From the NCBI GenBank assembly GCA_963850525.1, contig CAWKLQ010000005.1, positions 1 to 64,000 on the forward strand: DNA of 64,000 nucleotides. Reading direction: 5' to 3'. Shown in pieces: positions 54,909-63,627 of the stretch. This stretch comes from JAEMQF01 sp963850525. GTDB taxonomy: Bacteria > Pseudomonadota > Gammaproteobacteria > Burkholderiales > Burkholderiaceae_C. The position numbers and the translations under genes were made by a program. How positions within the stretch are numbered: the stretch's first letter is position 1; each line of letters starts with the position of its first letter. Below the pieces are notes generated by a model. That model was not told the origin of the DNA. It did not search any database and worked only from the letters and a program-made list of their open reading frames with translations.

Positions 54909-55727
54909 ATGACCAAGTCGATTCCCCCTGGTGCCTTCGCCGCGCTCGAGGCACACCACTACCGTGCGAGCGCGTTGACGCGCGGCCCGTGGCACCCCGA
55001 GCAACAGCACGCCGGACCGCCGATCGCGCTGGTGTGCCGCGCCGTTGAAGCCGTCGCGGCAGAGCACGGCCTGACGCACATCTCGCGGCTTACCGCGAAC
55101 TTGTTGCGTCCGGTTCCGATCGGCGACGTCGCCATCGAGGTGGCCACCGACTATGCGGGGCGCAACGCCGGGCACTATTCGGCGCAGTTGCTCGCCGGCG
55201 GCAAGTGCGTCGCTCGCTTCACGGCGCTGGCTCAACGCGAAAGCGAAGTGGCTTTGCCGTCCACCCTGCCCGCCGACCCGCCCGGCCACCCGCCGCCGCG
55301 GCTGCCGCCGGGGCCGGAGCAATCCCCCGAAGGCGTATTTCCCTTCGCTGGCAAGCACGTCGGCTACGCCGATCTGGTCGAAACGCGCGTGGCCAGCGGC
55401 AACATGTTCAGCGGCCCGTGCGCGATCTGGTTTCGCTTGCGCCACGCGTTGCTCGAGGGCGAAACACCGAGTGTTTATCAGCGGATCGCAGTCGCTGCGG
55501 ACTCCGGCAACGGCATCAGCGCCGCGCTCGATTTCAAGAAGTACCTGTTCGTGAATTCGGATTTGACGATCAACTTGCTGCGCCGGCCGCGCGGGCAGTG
55601 GGTCTGCGTCGACGCGCGCACGCATCTCGGCCCCGACGGCTGCGGCGTCGCCGCGTCGAACCTGTTCGACACCGACGGATTGATCGGCATGGCCACGCAA
55701 AGCCTGTCGATCCGCGCGCGCGAATGA
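54909..55727 (+). CDS. Thioesterase family protein (acyl-CoA thioesterase-like)
   Basis: A 272-residue double-hotdog thioesterase-like protein: WHPEQQHAGPPIALVCRAVE, ISRLTANLLRPVPIGDVAIEV, AQLLAGGKCVARFTALAQRE and, near the end, WVCVDARTHLGPDGCGVAASNLFDTDGLIG. It should hydrolyse acyl-CoA or a related thioester in the cytoplasm. It precedes the acyl-CoA dehydrogenase by 29 bases, suggesting a shared transcript for acyl-CoA metabolism. Confidence 0.86.
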   Translation: MTKSIPPGAFAALEAHHYRASALTRGPWHPEQQHAGPPIALVCRAVEAVAAEHGLTHISRLTANLLRPVPIGDVAIEVATDYAGRNAGHYSAQLLAGGKCVARFTALAQRESEVALPSTLPADPPGHPPPRLPPGPEQSPEGVFPFAGKHVGYADLVETRVASGNMFSGPCAIWFRLRHALLEGETPSVYQRIAVAADSGNGISAALDFKKYLFVNSDLTINLLRRPRGQWVCVDARTHLGPDGCGVAASNLFDTDGLIGMATQSLSIRARE

Positions 55728-55756
55728 CCCGATCTTCCACACCCTGAGGAACCACC

Positions 55757-56986
55757 ATGCTCACCGAATACTCGCCCAAGACGACCGACCTGCTGCAACG
55801 CCTGAATGCCTTCTTCGCCGCGCACATTCATCCGAACGAAGCGCGCTACCACGAAGAGATGGACGCCTATCGGCGCGCGGGCAACCCGTGGCAGCCCGTG
55901 AAACTGATCGACGAACTCAAGGTCAAGGCACGCGCTGCGGGCTTGTGGAACATGTTCCTGCCGCACGCCTACAAGGGCAACGGGGGAATCTCGAACCTCG
56001 ACTACGCGCCGCTCTGCGAAGTGATGGGGCGTGTCACCTGGTCGAGCGAAGTTTTCAACTGCTCGGCGCCCGACACCGGCAACATGGAGACCTTCGAGCG
56101 CTACGGCACCGACGCGCAGAAGGCGCAGTGGCTCGAGCCGCTGCTGGCCGGGGAAATCCGCTCGGCGTTCTTGATGACCGAGCCCGCCGTCGCCTCATCG
56201 GACGCGACGAACATCCAGTGCAGCATCGTGCGCGACGGCGATCACTACGTCGTCAACGGCCGCAAATGGTTCAGTTCGGGCGCCGGTAGCCCACGCTGCA
56301 AGATTTTCATCGTGATGGGCAAGACCGACCCGCAGGCGCCGCGCCACAGCCAGCAAAGCATGGTGCTGATCCCGCGCGACGCTGCGGGCGTCACGGTGTT
56401 GCGGCCCCTGGGCGTGTTCGGCTACGACGACGCGCCGCACGGCCACATGGAAGTCCTGCTCGAGAACGTGCGAATTCCCGCGGCGAACATTCTGCTCGGC
56501 GAAGGGCGCGGCTTCGAGATCGCGCAGGGGCGGCTCGGGCCCGGGCGCATCCACCACTGCATGCGCTCCATCGGCGCGGCAGAGCGCGCGCTCGAGATGA
56601 TGATCGACCGGCTGATGGCACGCAGCGCCTTCGGCAAAAAGCTCTCTGAACAGTCGATCTGGCACGAGCGCATCGCCGAGAGCCGCTGCATGATCGACCA
56701 GGCGCGCCTCCTCACGCTGAACGCCGCGCACATGATGGACGTGGCCGGCAACAAGGCGGCGCGCGCCGAGATCGCGATGATCAAGGTCGTTGCGCCGAAT
56801 GTCTCGTGCAAGGTCGTCGACTGGGCGATCCAGGCGCATGGCGCCGCCGGCGTCAGCGGCGACTTCTGGCTTGCCGAAGCGTATGCACACCAGCGCACGG
56901 TGCGCATCGTCGACGGGCCCGACGAAGTGCACCGCAATGCGATTGCGAAGATCGAGATCGGGAAGAGGGCGGCGCTGCAGCGTTGA
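55757..56986 (+). CDS. Acyl-CoA dehydrogenase family protein
   Basis: A 409-residue FAD enzyme that introduces a double bond into an acyl-CoA. Visible signatures are the N-terminal helical domain, SAFLMTEPAVASSDATNIQCS in the middle beta domain, FSSGAGSPRCKIFIVMGK, GPGRIHHCMRSIGAAERALEMM, and the C-terminal HGAAGVSGDFWLAEAYAHQRTVRIVDGPDEVH (catalytic-base region). The plan resembles the ACAD10/ACAD11 branch that handles branched or hydroxylated acyl-CoA. It is paired with the preceding thioesterase and is convergent with the cytochrome P460 gene. Confidence 0.93.
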   Translation: MLTEYSPKTTDLLQRLNAFFAAHIHPNEARYHEEMDAYRRAGNPWQPVKLIDELKVKARAAGLWNMFLPHAYKGNGGISNLDYAPLCEVMGRVTWSSEVFNCSAPDTGNMETFERYGTDAQKAQWLEPLLAGEIRSAFLMTEPAVASSDATNIQCSIVRDGDHYVVNGRKWFSSGAGSPRCKIFIVMGKTDPQAPRHSQQSMVLIPRDAAGVTVLRPLGVFGYDDAPHGHMEVLLENVRIPAANILLGEGRGFEIAQGRLGPGRIHHCMRSIGAAERALEMMIDRLMARSAFGKKLSEQSIWHERIAESRCMIDQARLLTLNAAHMMDVAGNKAARAEIAMIKVVAPNVSCKVVDWAIQAHGAAGVSGDFWLAEAYAHQRTVRIVDGPDEVHRNAIAKIEIGKRAALQR

Positions 56987-57006
56987 GCTGCGCGGCGCCG
57001 TCGCGC

Positions 57007-57816
57007 CTACTTGCTCTTCGCCACCGTCGCCAATTCCTTCAACGTGAAGGTGTAGCTCACCTTGTCCAGCGGCTTGTGGCACGCCAGGCACTCGGCCTGG
57101 TTGACTCCCGGGCGGTGCTGCTTGGCCGTGGTGAAGATGCCGTAGTTCCACTCTTCGTTGCGCAGCATCTCGGGGATGTCTTTGCCCCAGCCGGCGTCGC
57201 GCTGCATCGCCGTGTAGAAGAGCAACTGGTCGGCGACGAAGAAGCCGTCGCTGCCCTTGATCGGGTTCTTGTCAGCGTCCAGCTTGGTCGAAAACACTTC
57301 GGCGAGCAGGTAGGCGCCGTTGGGCAGGTCCTTGCCTTCCTTGGCGGCCTTGATCGCTGCCGGATTCGCGTAGTAGTAGCGGACCTGCTTGGTCGCGGGG
57401 AAGTTGATCGTGTGGTACCAAGTGAAGCTGTTGCGGTAGCCCTCGGGGAAGCCCACGCTGGTCTTGGCCAGGTTGGGCAGCAGCGCCGACTTGGCGGTGC
57501 CGGCCGCGCCGGGCTGCGCTGCGAAGAAGGCGGCGACGTTGGCGATGTCGTCAGCACTGAGTTGGCTGGCGATCGCGTTCATGACGGCGTTCTTGCGCGA
57601 CGCGTCTTTCAGCGCCTTGAGCTGGTTCTCCAAGTAGGCGGCTTTCTGGCCCGCCAGATTCGGAATCGCGTCGGCCACACTCACGCCGTTGGCCCCATGG
57701 CACGCCGCGCAGACGGCGTCGACCTTCGCTTTGCCGGCGCCCACATCGGCGGCGAGGGTCAGCGTGGCGATGGGTGCGCTCAGCGCAAGGGCAAGCCATG
57801 GGGTTGCGAACTTCAT
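57007..57816 (-). CDS. Cytochrome c / cytochrome P460 fusion protein
   Basis: A 269-residue periplasmic protein: signal peptide (to about residue 23), then a class I cytochrome c domain with heme motif CAACH at 36-40 and PNLAGQKAAYLENQLKAL. From about residue 115 a cytochrome P460 domain follows (FPEGYRNSFTWYHTINFP, FSTKLDADKNPIKGSDGFF), ending with a second heme site, CLACH at 243-247. P460 proteins bind a lysine-cross-linked heme and oxidise hydroxylamine or reduce nitric oxide. Whether the cross-linking lysine is in place cannot be judged by eye. It lies between the acyl-CoA dehydrogenase and the aminotransferase, with no nitrogen-cycle partner nearby. Confidence 0.85.
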   Translation of the reverse strand: MKFATPWLALALSAPIATLTLAADVGAGKAKVDAVCAACHGANGVSVADAIPNLAGQKAAYLENQLKALKDASRKNAVMNAIASQLSADDIANVAAFFAAQPGAAGTAKSALLPNLAKTSVGFPEGYRNSFTWYHTINFPATKQVRYYYANPAAIKAAKEGKDLPNGAYLLAEVFSTKLDADKNPIKGSDGFFVADQLLFYTAMQRDAGWGKDIPEMLRNEEWNYGIFTTAKQHRPGVNQAECLACHKPLDKVSYTFTLKELATVAKSK

Positions 57817-57982
57817 GAGGGTGTGCTCCTTGTGGGGTTTGGCGGGTTCGAGGCGTGGTCGGTATACGCTTGGGGCTTACGCAGGCATCCCGATTTTGGA
57901 TGCCTCGGGGCGTTCCCCCACCCGGGATTGCCCGCCCCAGGGGCCGGCCCGCGGCCCAATCGACAATGAACCGAGGTCAACC

Positions 57983-59371
57983 ATGGACAAACCAACCGCC
58001 CCTCTCACCCGCGCCGGCGAAAGCGACCGCACGTTCCACCTGCACCCCTACACGCAGCTGCGCCAGCTCGAGAAAGACGGGCCGCTCGTCATCACGCGCG
58101 GCGAGGGCGTGCACGTGTTCGACGAGCAGGGCAACAAATACATCGAGGGCATGGCCGGTCTGTGGTGCGCGTCGCTCGGGTTTTCCGAAGCGCGCCTGGT
58201 CGCCGCGGCGCAGCGCCAGATGCAGCAGTTGCCGTATTACCACTCGTTTTCCGGCAAGGTGCCCGGGCCGGTGACCGAGCTCGTGGAAAAGCTGATTGGC
58301 ATCGCGCCGGTGCCGATGGCGCGCGTGCTGTTTGCCAACTCGGGGTCTGAGGCGAATGACACGGCGTTCAAGCTGGTGCGCTACTACAACAACGCGCGCG
58401 GCCGGCCGAACAAGAAGAAGGTCATCGCGCGCCAAAAGGGTTATCACGGCGTGACGCTGGCAGCCGCGTCGCTGTCCGGCCTGCCGAGCATGCACCAGCA
58501 CTTCGACCTGCCGCTGCCCGGCGTGTTGCGCGTGAGCGCGCCGCATTACTACCTGGGCGCCGAGAAGGGCGAGAGCGAAGCGCAGTTCGTCGAGCGCCTG
58601 GGCAAGGAACTCGAAGACCTGATCGCCGCCGAGGGTGCCGAGACGATTGCCGCGTTCATCGCCGAGCCGGTGCAAGGCGCCGGCGGCGTGATCATTCCGC
58701 CCGCGGGCTACTTCGAGCGCGTCCAGGCGATCCTGAAGAAGAACGACATCCTGTTCATCGCCGACGAGGTGATCACCGGCTTCGGGCGCCTCGGCGAGCC
58801 GTTCGGCACGAACGTGTTCAAACTGCAGCCCGACATGATCACAGTGGCGAAGATGCTCACGGCAGCGTACGTGCCGATGTCGGCGCTCTACGTCACCGAT
58901 GCGATCTACCAGGTGGTCGCCGACGCGAGCGCGAGCGTGGGCACCTTCGGCCACGGCTACACCTACAGCGGGCACCCGTTGGCGTGCGCGGTGGCGCTCG
59001 AGACGCTGCGAATCTACGAGGCCGACAACGTCGTCGGCCACGTGCGTGAAGTCGCGCCGCGCCTGCAGCGCGGCTTGCGGCGTTTTGCCGGCCATGCGCT
59101 CGTGGGTGAAGTGCGCGGCATGGGCCTGATCGGCGCGCTCGAACTCGCGCAGGACAAGGCGGCGCATAAATCCTTCGCGCCGGAGAAGGGCGTCGGCGCC
59201 TACTTCGTGCGGCGTGCGCAAGCGCATGGCCTGATCACGCGAGCGCTCGGCGGCGACATCATCGCGTTCTCGCCGCCGCTCATCATCAGCGAAGCCGAAA
59301 TCGACAGCCTGCTCGAGCGCACCGAGCGTGCCCTTGACGAGACGCTGGCGTGGGTGCGCGCAAGTGCCTGA
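57983..59371 (+). CDS. Class III aminotransferase (omega-amino acid type)
   Basis: A 462-residue PLP enzyme of the aspartate aminotransferase-fold class III group: FANSGSEANDTAFKLVRYYN, QKGYHGVTLAAASLSG, EPVQGAGGVIIPP, IADEVITGFGRLGEPFG and the PLP-lysine segment TVAKMLTAAYVPMSA. The family transfers the terminal amino group of putrescine, beta-alanine or similar to pyruvate or 2-oxoglutarate; the exact substrate is unclear. GAGG seven bases upstream fixes the start at 57983. The next gene follows by 17 bases, suggesting an operon. Confidence 0.92.
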   Translation: MDKPTAPLTRAGESDRTFHLHPYTQLRQLEKDGPLVITRGEGVHVFDEQGNKYIEGMAGLWCASLGFSEARLVAAAQRQMQQLPYYHSFSGKVPGPVTELVEKLIGIAPVPMARVLFANSGSEANDTAFKLVRYYNNARGRPNKKKVIARQKGYHGVTLAAASLSGLPSMHQHFDLPLPGVLRVSAPHYYLGAEKGESEAQFVERLGKELEDLIAAEGAETIAAFIAEPVQGAGGVIIPPAGYFERVQAILKKNDILFIADEVITGFGRLGEPFGTNVFKLQPDMITVAKMLTAAYVPMSALYVTDAIYQVVADASASVGTFGHGYTYSGHPLACAVALETLRIYEADNVVGHVREVAPRLQRGLRRFAGHALVGEVRGMGLIGALELAQDKAAHKSFAPEKGVGAYFVRRAQAHGLITRALGGDIIAFSPPLIISEAEIDSLLERTERALDETLAWVRASA

Positions 59372-59387
59372 AGCGCAATCAGAAGGA

Positions 59388-60476
59388 ATGACCAGCGGTG
59401 CGCGACAAGGCGCGTGGCGCGAGGCGATCGCCTTCGCGAACGCGCATGAAGTGGCCTGGCCGCGCGACCCGCACGCGGACCCGGCGCGTTGGGGCATTCA
59501 CCACGACGACAAGCCGCCCTACAACCGCTTGCGCGGGCCGGTGCACGCCCGCGGCGGCGTGTCGGGGGTGGTCTGGCAGCACGGCGCCGAGATCGTCGCC
59601 TGGGGCGAGCCGGAGCGTGCCGACTTGACGTTCAGCGTCGCCAAGACCTACCTCGCGCTGCTCGCCGGCGTTGCCAACGCCTGGGGTTTGCTTCCCGATC
59701 CCGACGAGCCCGTCGTGCGGCGTGTGCCCGGCATAGGCTTCGATTCGGCACATAACCGGGTGGTCACGTGGTCGCATCTGCTGCAGCAGACGAGCGAATG
59801 GGAAGGCGAGTGTTTCGGCCTGCCCGACACGGTGGACCGCTACCGCAAGGTCTCGCACGACCCGCGCCCGCAGCAGGGGCGCAAGGGCGATGCGCGGCCC
59901 TTGCAGGCACCGGGCGCGTTCTGGGAATACAACGACGTTCGCATCAACCAGTTGTCGCTGGCATTGATGCACTTGTTCGGCAAGCCGCTTCCCGAGGTGT
60001 TCGCGGAAACGATCATGCAGCCCCTTGGCGCGAGCGACAGCTGGCGCTGGACGGGTTACGACGACGCCTGGACCGTGCTTGGGGACAAGCGCGTGCAAAG
60101 CGTTCCCGGTGGTTCGCATTGGGGCGCGGGTGTGTCGATCTCGGCGCGCGACCAGGCGCGCATCGGCCAGCTGATGCTCGCCGGCGGGCGCGTCGGCCAG
60201 CGCCAGGTGATATCGCGCGACTGGATCGCGCGTTTGCTAAGCCCCTGCGCGATCGCGCCGTTCTACGGTGGCTTGACCTGGCTCAATCCGCAGGGCCTGA
60301 GTTTTCCGCACGCGTCGCCGCAAAGCAGTTTCATGTTCGGCGCAGGCGGCCACTATGTGTGGATGGAGCCGAAACACGACGCCGTGGTCGTCGTGCGCTG
60401 GCTCGATTCGACGTTTGTCGACGCCTTCATGGCGCATGCGTCAAAGGCCTTGGAAACGACAACGACGCGCGCGTGA
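59388..60476 (+). CDS. Serine hydrolase, class C beta-lactamase-like
   Basis: A 362-residue penicillin-binding-protein-like hydrolase. The nucleophile Ser83 and Lys86 are in TFSVAKTYLAL; the tyrosine motif is EYNDVRIN. GAGGHYVW near the C terminus takes the place of the KTG-like triad piece. No signal peptide is present, so it is cytoplasmic, more likely an esterase or peptidase than a true beta-lactamase. It follows the aminotransferase by 17 bases; AGAAGGA almost touches the ATG. The region after it is the cold-shock leader. Confidence 0.85.
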   Translation: MTSGARQGAWREAIAFANAHEVAWPRDPHADPARWGIHHDDKPPYNRLRGPVHARGGVSGVVWQHGAEIVAWGEPERADLTFSVAKTYLALLAGVANAWGLLPDPDEPVVRRVPGIGFDSAHNRVVTWSHLLQQTSEWEGECFGLPDTVDRYRKVSHDPRPQQGRKGDARPLQAPGAFWEYNDVRINQLSLALMHLFGKPLPEVFAETIMQPLGASDSWRWTGYDDAWTVLGDKRVQSVPGGSHWGAGVSISARDQARIGQLMLAGGRVGQRQVISRDWIARLLSPCAIAPFYGGLTWLNPQGLSFPHASPQSSFMFGAGGHYVWMEPKHDAVVVVRWLDSTFVDAFMAHASKALETTTTRA

Positions 60477-60656
60477 CCCGATAAAGAGTATGATGCGCCC
60501 CGCTAGCCATCCATAAGACCGTCGTTTTGTAGTCCTCCCCAGCGCTTGCCGGCATGCCCGGCAAGACAGGTTGAATCTCTGTTCGGTGATCTCGTGCGTG
60601 TCTTTGCACTGCGTGGGCATGTGCTCGCGCATCATCGTCATCCCTAGGAGTATTCA
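60477..60656 (+). promoter_or_regulatory. Leader region of the second cold-shock gene
   Basis: A 180-base gap precedes the csp ATG. It holds a TATGAT hexamer at 60489-60494 without a clear -35, and a perfect 8-bp hairpin CTTGCCGG / CCGGCAAG at 60545-60565. Long structured leaders are usual for CspA mRNAs, where folding changes with temperature. An AGGAG seven bases before the start codon completes it. Confidence 0.45.
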
Positions 60657-60860
60657 ATGGCGACAGGTACAGTGAAATGGTTCAACGAAGGCAAGGGTTT
60701 TGGTTTTATTGCACCGGACGACGGCAGCAAGGATTTGTTTGCCCACTTCAGCGAAATCAAGGGCAGCGGCTTCAAGACGCTGGCTGAGAACCAGAAGGTG
60801 GAATTCGAAGTGACGCAAGGCCAAAAGGGCCTGCAAGCTTCCAACATCCGCCCGGTTTGA
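60657..60860 (+). CDS. CspA-family cold-shock protein
   Basis: A 67-residue cold-shock domain: TGTVKWFNEGKGFGFIAPD with RNP1 (KGFGFIAPD), RNP2 (DLFAHFSEI) and the closing KGLQASNIRPV. It binds single-stranded nucleic acid. It is the second csp gene of the window and is diverged from the first. A long structured leader lies upstream and a strong hairpin downstream. Confidence 0.97.
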   Translation: MATGTVKWFNEGKGFGFIAPDDGSKDLFAHFSEIKGSGFKTLAENQKVEFEVTQGQKGLQASNIRPV

Positions 60861-60881
60861 CCATTTAGTTTGAGCGGTCGC

Positions 60882-60908
60882 GCCGCAGCGGCGCGTTGCC
60901 GCTGCGGC
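60882..60908 (+). terminator. Hairpin after the cold-shock gene
   Basis: A perfect 11-bp stem GCCGCAGCGGC / GCCGCTGCGGC with a GCGTT loop starts 22 bases past the csp stop. No U-tract follows, but the stem is very stable. Confidence 0.6.
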
Positions 60909-60955
60909 CTGCCGTTACGGGGCAGCTGCCGACCCCCCAGAAGAGACAGTCGCGT

Positions 60956-61297
60956 GTGGCACACAGCCCGTGCGGCTGCGCGACATGCCGCTCATCTCAA
61001 CAGGTAGCCCGGCGCTTGGACATTTGCCCGCATTGCACAAAAACGCTCGATCCCCAAGTGCACTTTGTGCGCGGCGGATTGGGGGACCTGCAGCAATTGC
61101 TGCTCGGTTGGGAGTGGCCGAGCCAGCGCCGCGCGCGCAAGTTCACGGTGCGCTGCCCACATTGCACGAAGACTTACGTGAGCCACACCTTGCGCAGGTT
61201 CGGCTTTGTCACCTACGGGCGCTACGTCACGGTGGTTGGGGTGGTTTGCGCCGCAGCTGTCTGCATCGTGCTGCTGGGTGCGCGCATGAAGGCCTGA
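60956..61297 (+). CDS. Zinc-ribbon single-pass membrane protein
   Basis: About 113 residues. Cysteine pairs CPHC (ICPHCTKTLDPQ) and CPHC (VRCPHCTKTYVSH) form a zinc ribbon, and an earlier CGCATC may add ligands. A C-terminal helix (YVTVVGVVCAAAVCIVLLG) anchors it in the membrane. The only good start is a GTG at 60956; a TTG at 60896 lies inside the csp terminator hairpin. No function is known. Confidence 0.65.
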   Translation: MAHSPCGCATCRSSQQVARRLDICPHCTKTLDPQVHFVRGGLGDLQQLLLGWEWPSQRRARKFTVRCPHCTKTYVSHTLRRFGFVTYGRYVTVVGVVCAAAVCIVLLGARMKA

Positions 61298-61357
61298 CCA
61301 AAACCTAACTAGAATAGTGCGCGTCACTGTTCGACCTTCGTTTCTCGAGGTTACCCC

Positions 61358-61918
61358 ATGAAGACTCGCAAAGCCATCATCTACACCGGCAAGCGCTTCG
61401 ACGTGCCGCAATGCATTCAGCGCATCGACCATCGGGCCACGCACGGCTGGCAGTTGCGCTACGGCGGAACGAAAATGTTCTCCGACGGCGTGGCCGGGCC
61501 GAAGGATTCCCTGGCACGCGCGACCGAAGAGTTGCTCGTGCGCATCGCCAAGCTGCCGGCACCGTCGCTGCTGCAAAAGCTGCCGAACAAGACCAAGACG
61601 AGCGACTTGCCGGTGGGGATTTCCGGGCCCATCATTCGCCAACGGCGTGGCTCGACGTATCGCCAAGCGAGTTTTTCGGTGTCGCTGCCGCAGGTCGGCG
61701 CGCCCACGCGCTGCCGCAGCGTCTACATCGGCAGCGAATCGACGTACACCATCCAGCGCTACGAGCGCGCCTTGGAAAAGGCGATTGCGATCCGCAAGCA
61801 GGGCGAGAAGGAGTACAAGAGCGACGCCACGCGCGCCAAACGTGCGTCCGCCGACAGGCTCAGGGCCAAGCTCGCGCTCAAGGCCGATCGGCGCGCGGCC
61901 CGCGGCTCCCGGGCTTGA
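61358..61918 (+). CDS. Conserved protein of unknown function, AP2-like repeats possible
   Basis: A 186-residue basic protein. Two segments, ATHGWQLRYGGTKMFSDG with SLARATEELLV, and QASFSVSLPQ with RSVYIGSESTYTIQRYERALEKAI, each read as three strands and a helix. That is the plan of the AP2/ERF DNA-binding fold seen in some bacterial proteins. The C-terminal third is a highly charged Lys/Arg/Ala helix (KRASADRLRAKLALKADRRA). No conserved catalytic residues stand out. The AP2 likeness is only suggestive. It is likely a nucleic-acid-binding protein; neighbours are unrelated. Confidence 0.5.
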   Translation: MKTRKAIIYTGKRFDVPQCIQRIDHRATHGWQLRYGGTKMFSDGVAGPKDSLARATEELLVRIAKLPAPSLLQKLPNKTKTSDLPVGISGPIIRQRRGSTYRQASFSVSLPQVGAPTRCRSVYIGSESTYTIQRYERALEKAIAIRKQGEKEYKSDATRAKRASADRLRAKLALKADRRAARGSRA

Positions 61919-62005
61919 CGCAACGCTGACAGCGCGCGCCCGATCCGAGCGCCCCGGGACCCGGCGCTTGCCCGTCTTGCAGTCGATTCGGCGGGCCTGC
62001 ACAAA

Positions 62006-62413
62006 ATGCCTTATCGATGGCTCGCCGACGCGGTGCTCACGCTGCACGTGGGCGTCGTGCTGTTCGTGGTTGTCGGGCTCGCGCTGATCCTCGCCGGCAA
62101 CCGGCTGGGCTGGCGCTGGGTCAACGCCTGGTGGCTGCGCTTGACGCACCTCGCGGCGATCGGCGTGGTGATCGCCGAGTCGTGGCTGGGCATCGTCTGC
62201 CCGCTCACGACGCTCGAGATGTGGCTGCGCGCCAAGGCCGGCGCAGGCACGTACGGCGGCAGCTTCATCGAACACTGGCTGCAGCGCCTGCTTTACTACG
62301 ATGCGCCGCCCTGGGTGTTTGTGATGGCGTACAGCGTGTTCGGGCTGATGGTTGCTGCGGTCTGGTGGATTTGGCCGCCGAGCCGCAGTGGATCCCGGCG
62401 TTCGCCGGGATGA
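62006..62413 (+). CDS. DUF2784 family membrane protein
   Basis: A 135-residue integral membrane protein with four hydrophobic segments (YRWLADAVLTLHVGVVLFVVVGLALIL, LTHLAAIGVVIAESWLGIVCPLTTLE, WVFVMAYSVFGLMVAAVWWIW). The family signature VCPLTTLEMWLR and SFIEHWLQRLLYYDAP are present. Its function is unknown. The last eight codons and the TGA stop lie within a REP-like palindrome (62389-62414), so the C terminus SGSRRSPG is repeat-derived. Confidence 0.9.
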   Translation: MPYRWLADAVLTLHVGVVLFVVVGLALILAGNRLGWRWVNAWWLRLTHLAAIGVVIAESWLGIVCPLTTLEMWLRAKAGAGTYGGSFIEHWLQRLLYYDAPPWVFVMAYSVFGLMVAAVWWIWPPSRSGSRRSPG

Positions 62414-62414
62414 C
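62389..62414. repeat. Single REP-like palindrome
   Basis: One copy of the palindromic unit found at 40 and 50 kb, with core CCCGGCGTTCGCCGGG. It overlaps the 3' end of the DUF2784 gene and provides its stop codon. Confidence 0.75.
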
Positions 62415-62445
62415 GAATGCTTTGCACTAGACAGTCGCGAAAGGT

Positions 62446-63558
62446 CTACCGCATGCCGTGCCTGAGCCCCTCGAACAAGGCCTTGGGGTCGCGCGCTGCG
62501 CGCCAGTACTGCGGTGGCGCCTGCACCTTGGCGCCGAGTTTTTCCGCAGCGTGCCACGGCCAGCGCGGGTTGGAGAGCATGGCGCGCGCGAGCGCCACGG
62601 CGTCGGCCTGGCCGCTGGCGACGATCGCTTCCGCCTGCTCGGGCTCGGTGATCAGGCCCACGCAAATCGTCGGCAGGCCGACCTCGGCCTTGATCTGAGC
62701 CGCGAAGGGCACCTGAAATCCAGGCGCGGGCTTGATCGACTGCGCTGCCGCGACGCCACCGGTGCTGATGTGCAGCGCGGCGCAACCGCGCGCTTGCAAG
62801 GCGCGGGACATTTCGATCGTGCTTTCGACGTCCCAGCCGTCGCTCACCCAATCGGTGGCCGACAGGCGCATCCACACCGGCCGGTCCGCGGGGAAGGCTT
62901 CGCGCACCGCGTCGAACACTTCGAGCGGAAAGCGCATGCGGTTTTGCAGGCTGCCGCCGTAAGCGTCGCTGCGCCGATTGGCGATCGGCGAGAGGAACTG
63001 GTGCAGCAGGTAACCGTGGGCGCCGTGCAGTTCGACGCCGGCCAGGCCCAGGCGCGCGGCGCGCCGCGCCGCGTCGACAAATTGATTGCGGATGTGCTTC
63101 AAGCCTTCGAGGTCGAGCGCTGCCGGCGGGTCTTCGCCTTCGGCGTGCGGGAGGGCACTCGCCGACACGGACTCCCAGGCGAGCGGCTCGCCGCGGCGGA
63201 TCTGCTTGCCACCGTCCCACGGCGCGTGGCTCGAAGCCTTGCGCCCGGCGTGGGCGAGCTGAATCGCGAGCGTGATCGGCGAGTGTTTGCGAACCGCGTC
63301 GAGCACGCGCACGAGTGCCACTTCATTGGCGTCGCTGTACAGGCCCAGGCAACCCGGCGTGATGCGGCCCTGCGCTGCGACCGCCGTCGCCTCCAGGATC
63401 AATAGCCCCGCGCCTGAGAGCGCCAGATGGCCGAGGTGGATCAGGTGCCAATCGGTCGCCGAGCCCTCGTGTGCGGAATATTGGCACATCGGCGCGATGA
63501 CGATGCGGTTGGGCAGGCGCAGATTGCCCAGGGCCCAAGGGGAAAAGAGTTGGCTCAT
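62446..63558 (-). CDS. NADH:flavin oxidoreductase/old yellow enzyme (YqjM-like)
   Basis: A 370-residue FMN-dependent ene-reductase. Visible features are RIVIAPMCQYSAHEG (the YqjM-type cysteine), HLIHLGHLALSGAGLLI, QLAHAGRKAS (histidine pair region), GVELHGAHGYLLHQFLSP, RSDAYGGSLQNRMRF and the phosphate-binding VASGQADAVALARAML. It reduces activated C=C bonds with NAD(P)H. I start at 63558 (MSQLFSP); the longer frame from 63732 has no family sequence. The divergent His-rich protein gene starts about 70 bases away. Confidence 0.94.
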   Translation of the reverse strand: MSQLFSPWALGNLRLPNRIVIAPMCQYSAHEGSATDWHLIHLGHLALSGAGLLILEATAVAAQGRITPGCLGLYSDANEVALVRVLDAVRKHSPITLAIQLAHAGRKASSHAPWDGGKQIRRGEPLAWESVSASALPHAEGEDPPAALDLEGLKHIRNQFVDAARRAARLGLAGVELHGAHGYLLHQFLSPIANRRSDAYGGSLQNRMRFPLEVFDAVREAFPADRPVWMRLSATDWVSDGWDVESTIEMSRALQARGCAALHISTGGVAAAQSIKPAPGFQVPFAAQIKAEVGLPTICVGLITEPEQAEAIVASGQADAVALARAMLSNPRWPWHAAEKLGAKVQAPPQYWRAARDPKALFEGLRHGMR

Positions 63559-63627
63559 GCACGATGTCGACCGAGTTGGAATCCTCGATTCTCCACTGCG
63601 GCGTTTGCGCTGCGGTAAAGTCCCGGC

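Noticed and set aside
59388..60476. Antibiotic-resistance beta-lactamase
   Set aside because: The protein has no signal peptide, has YND in place of the class C YxN motif and lacks the KTG box; it is better called a general serine hydrolase.
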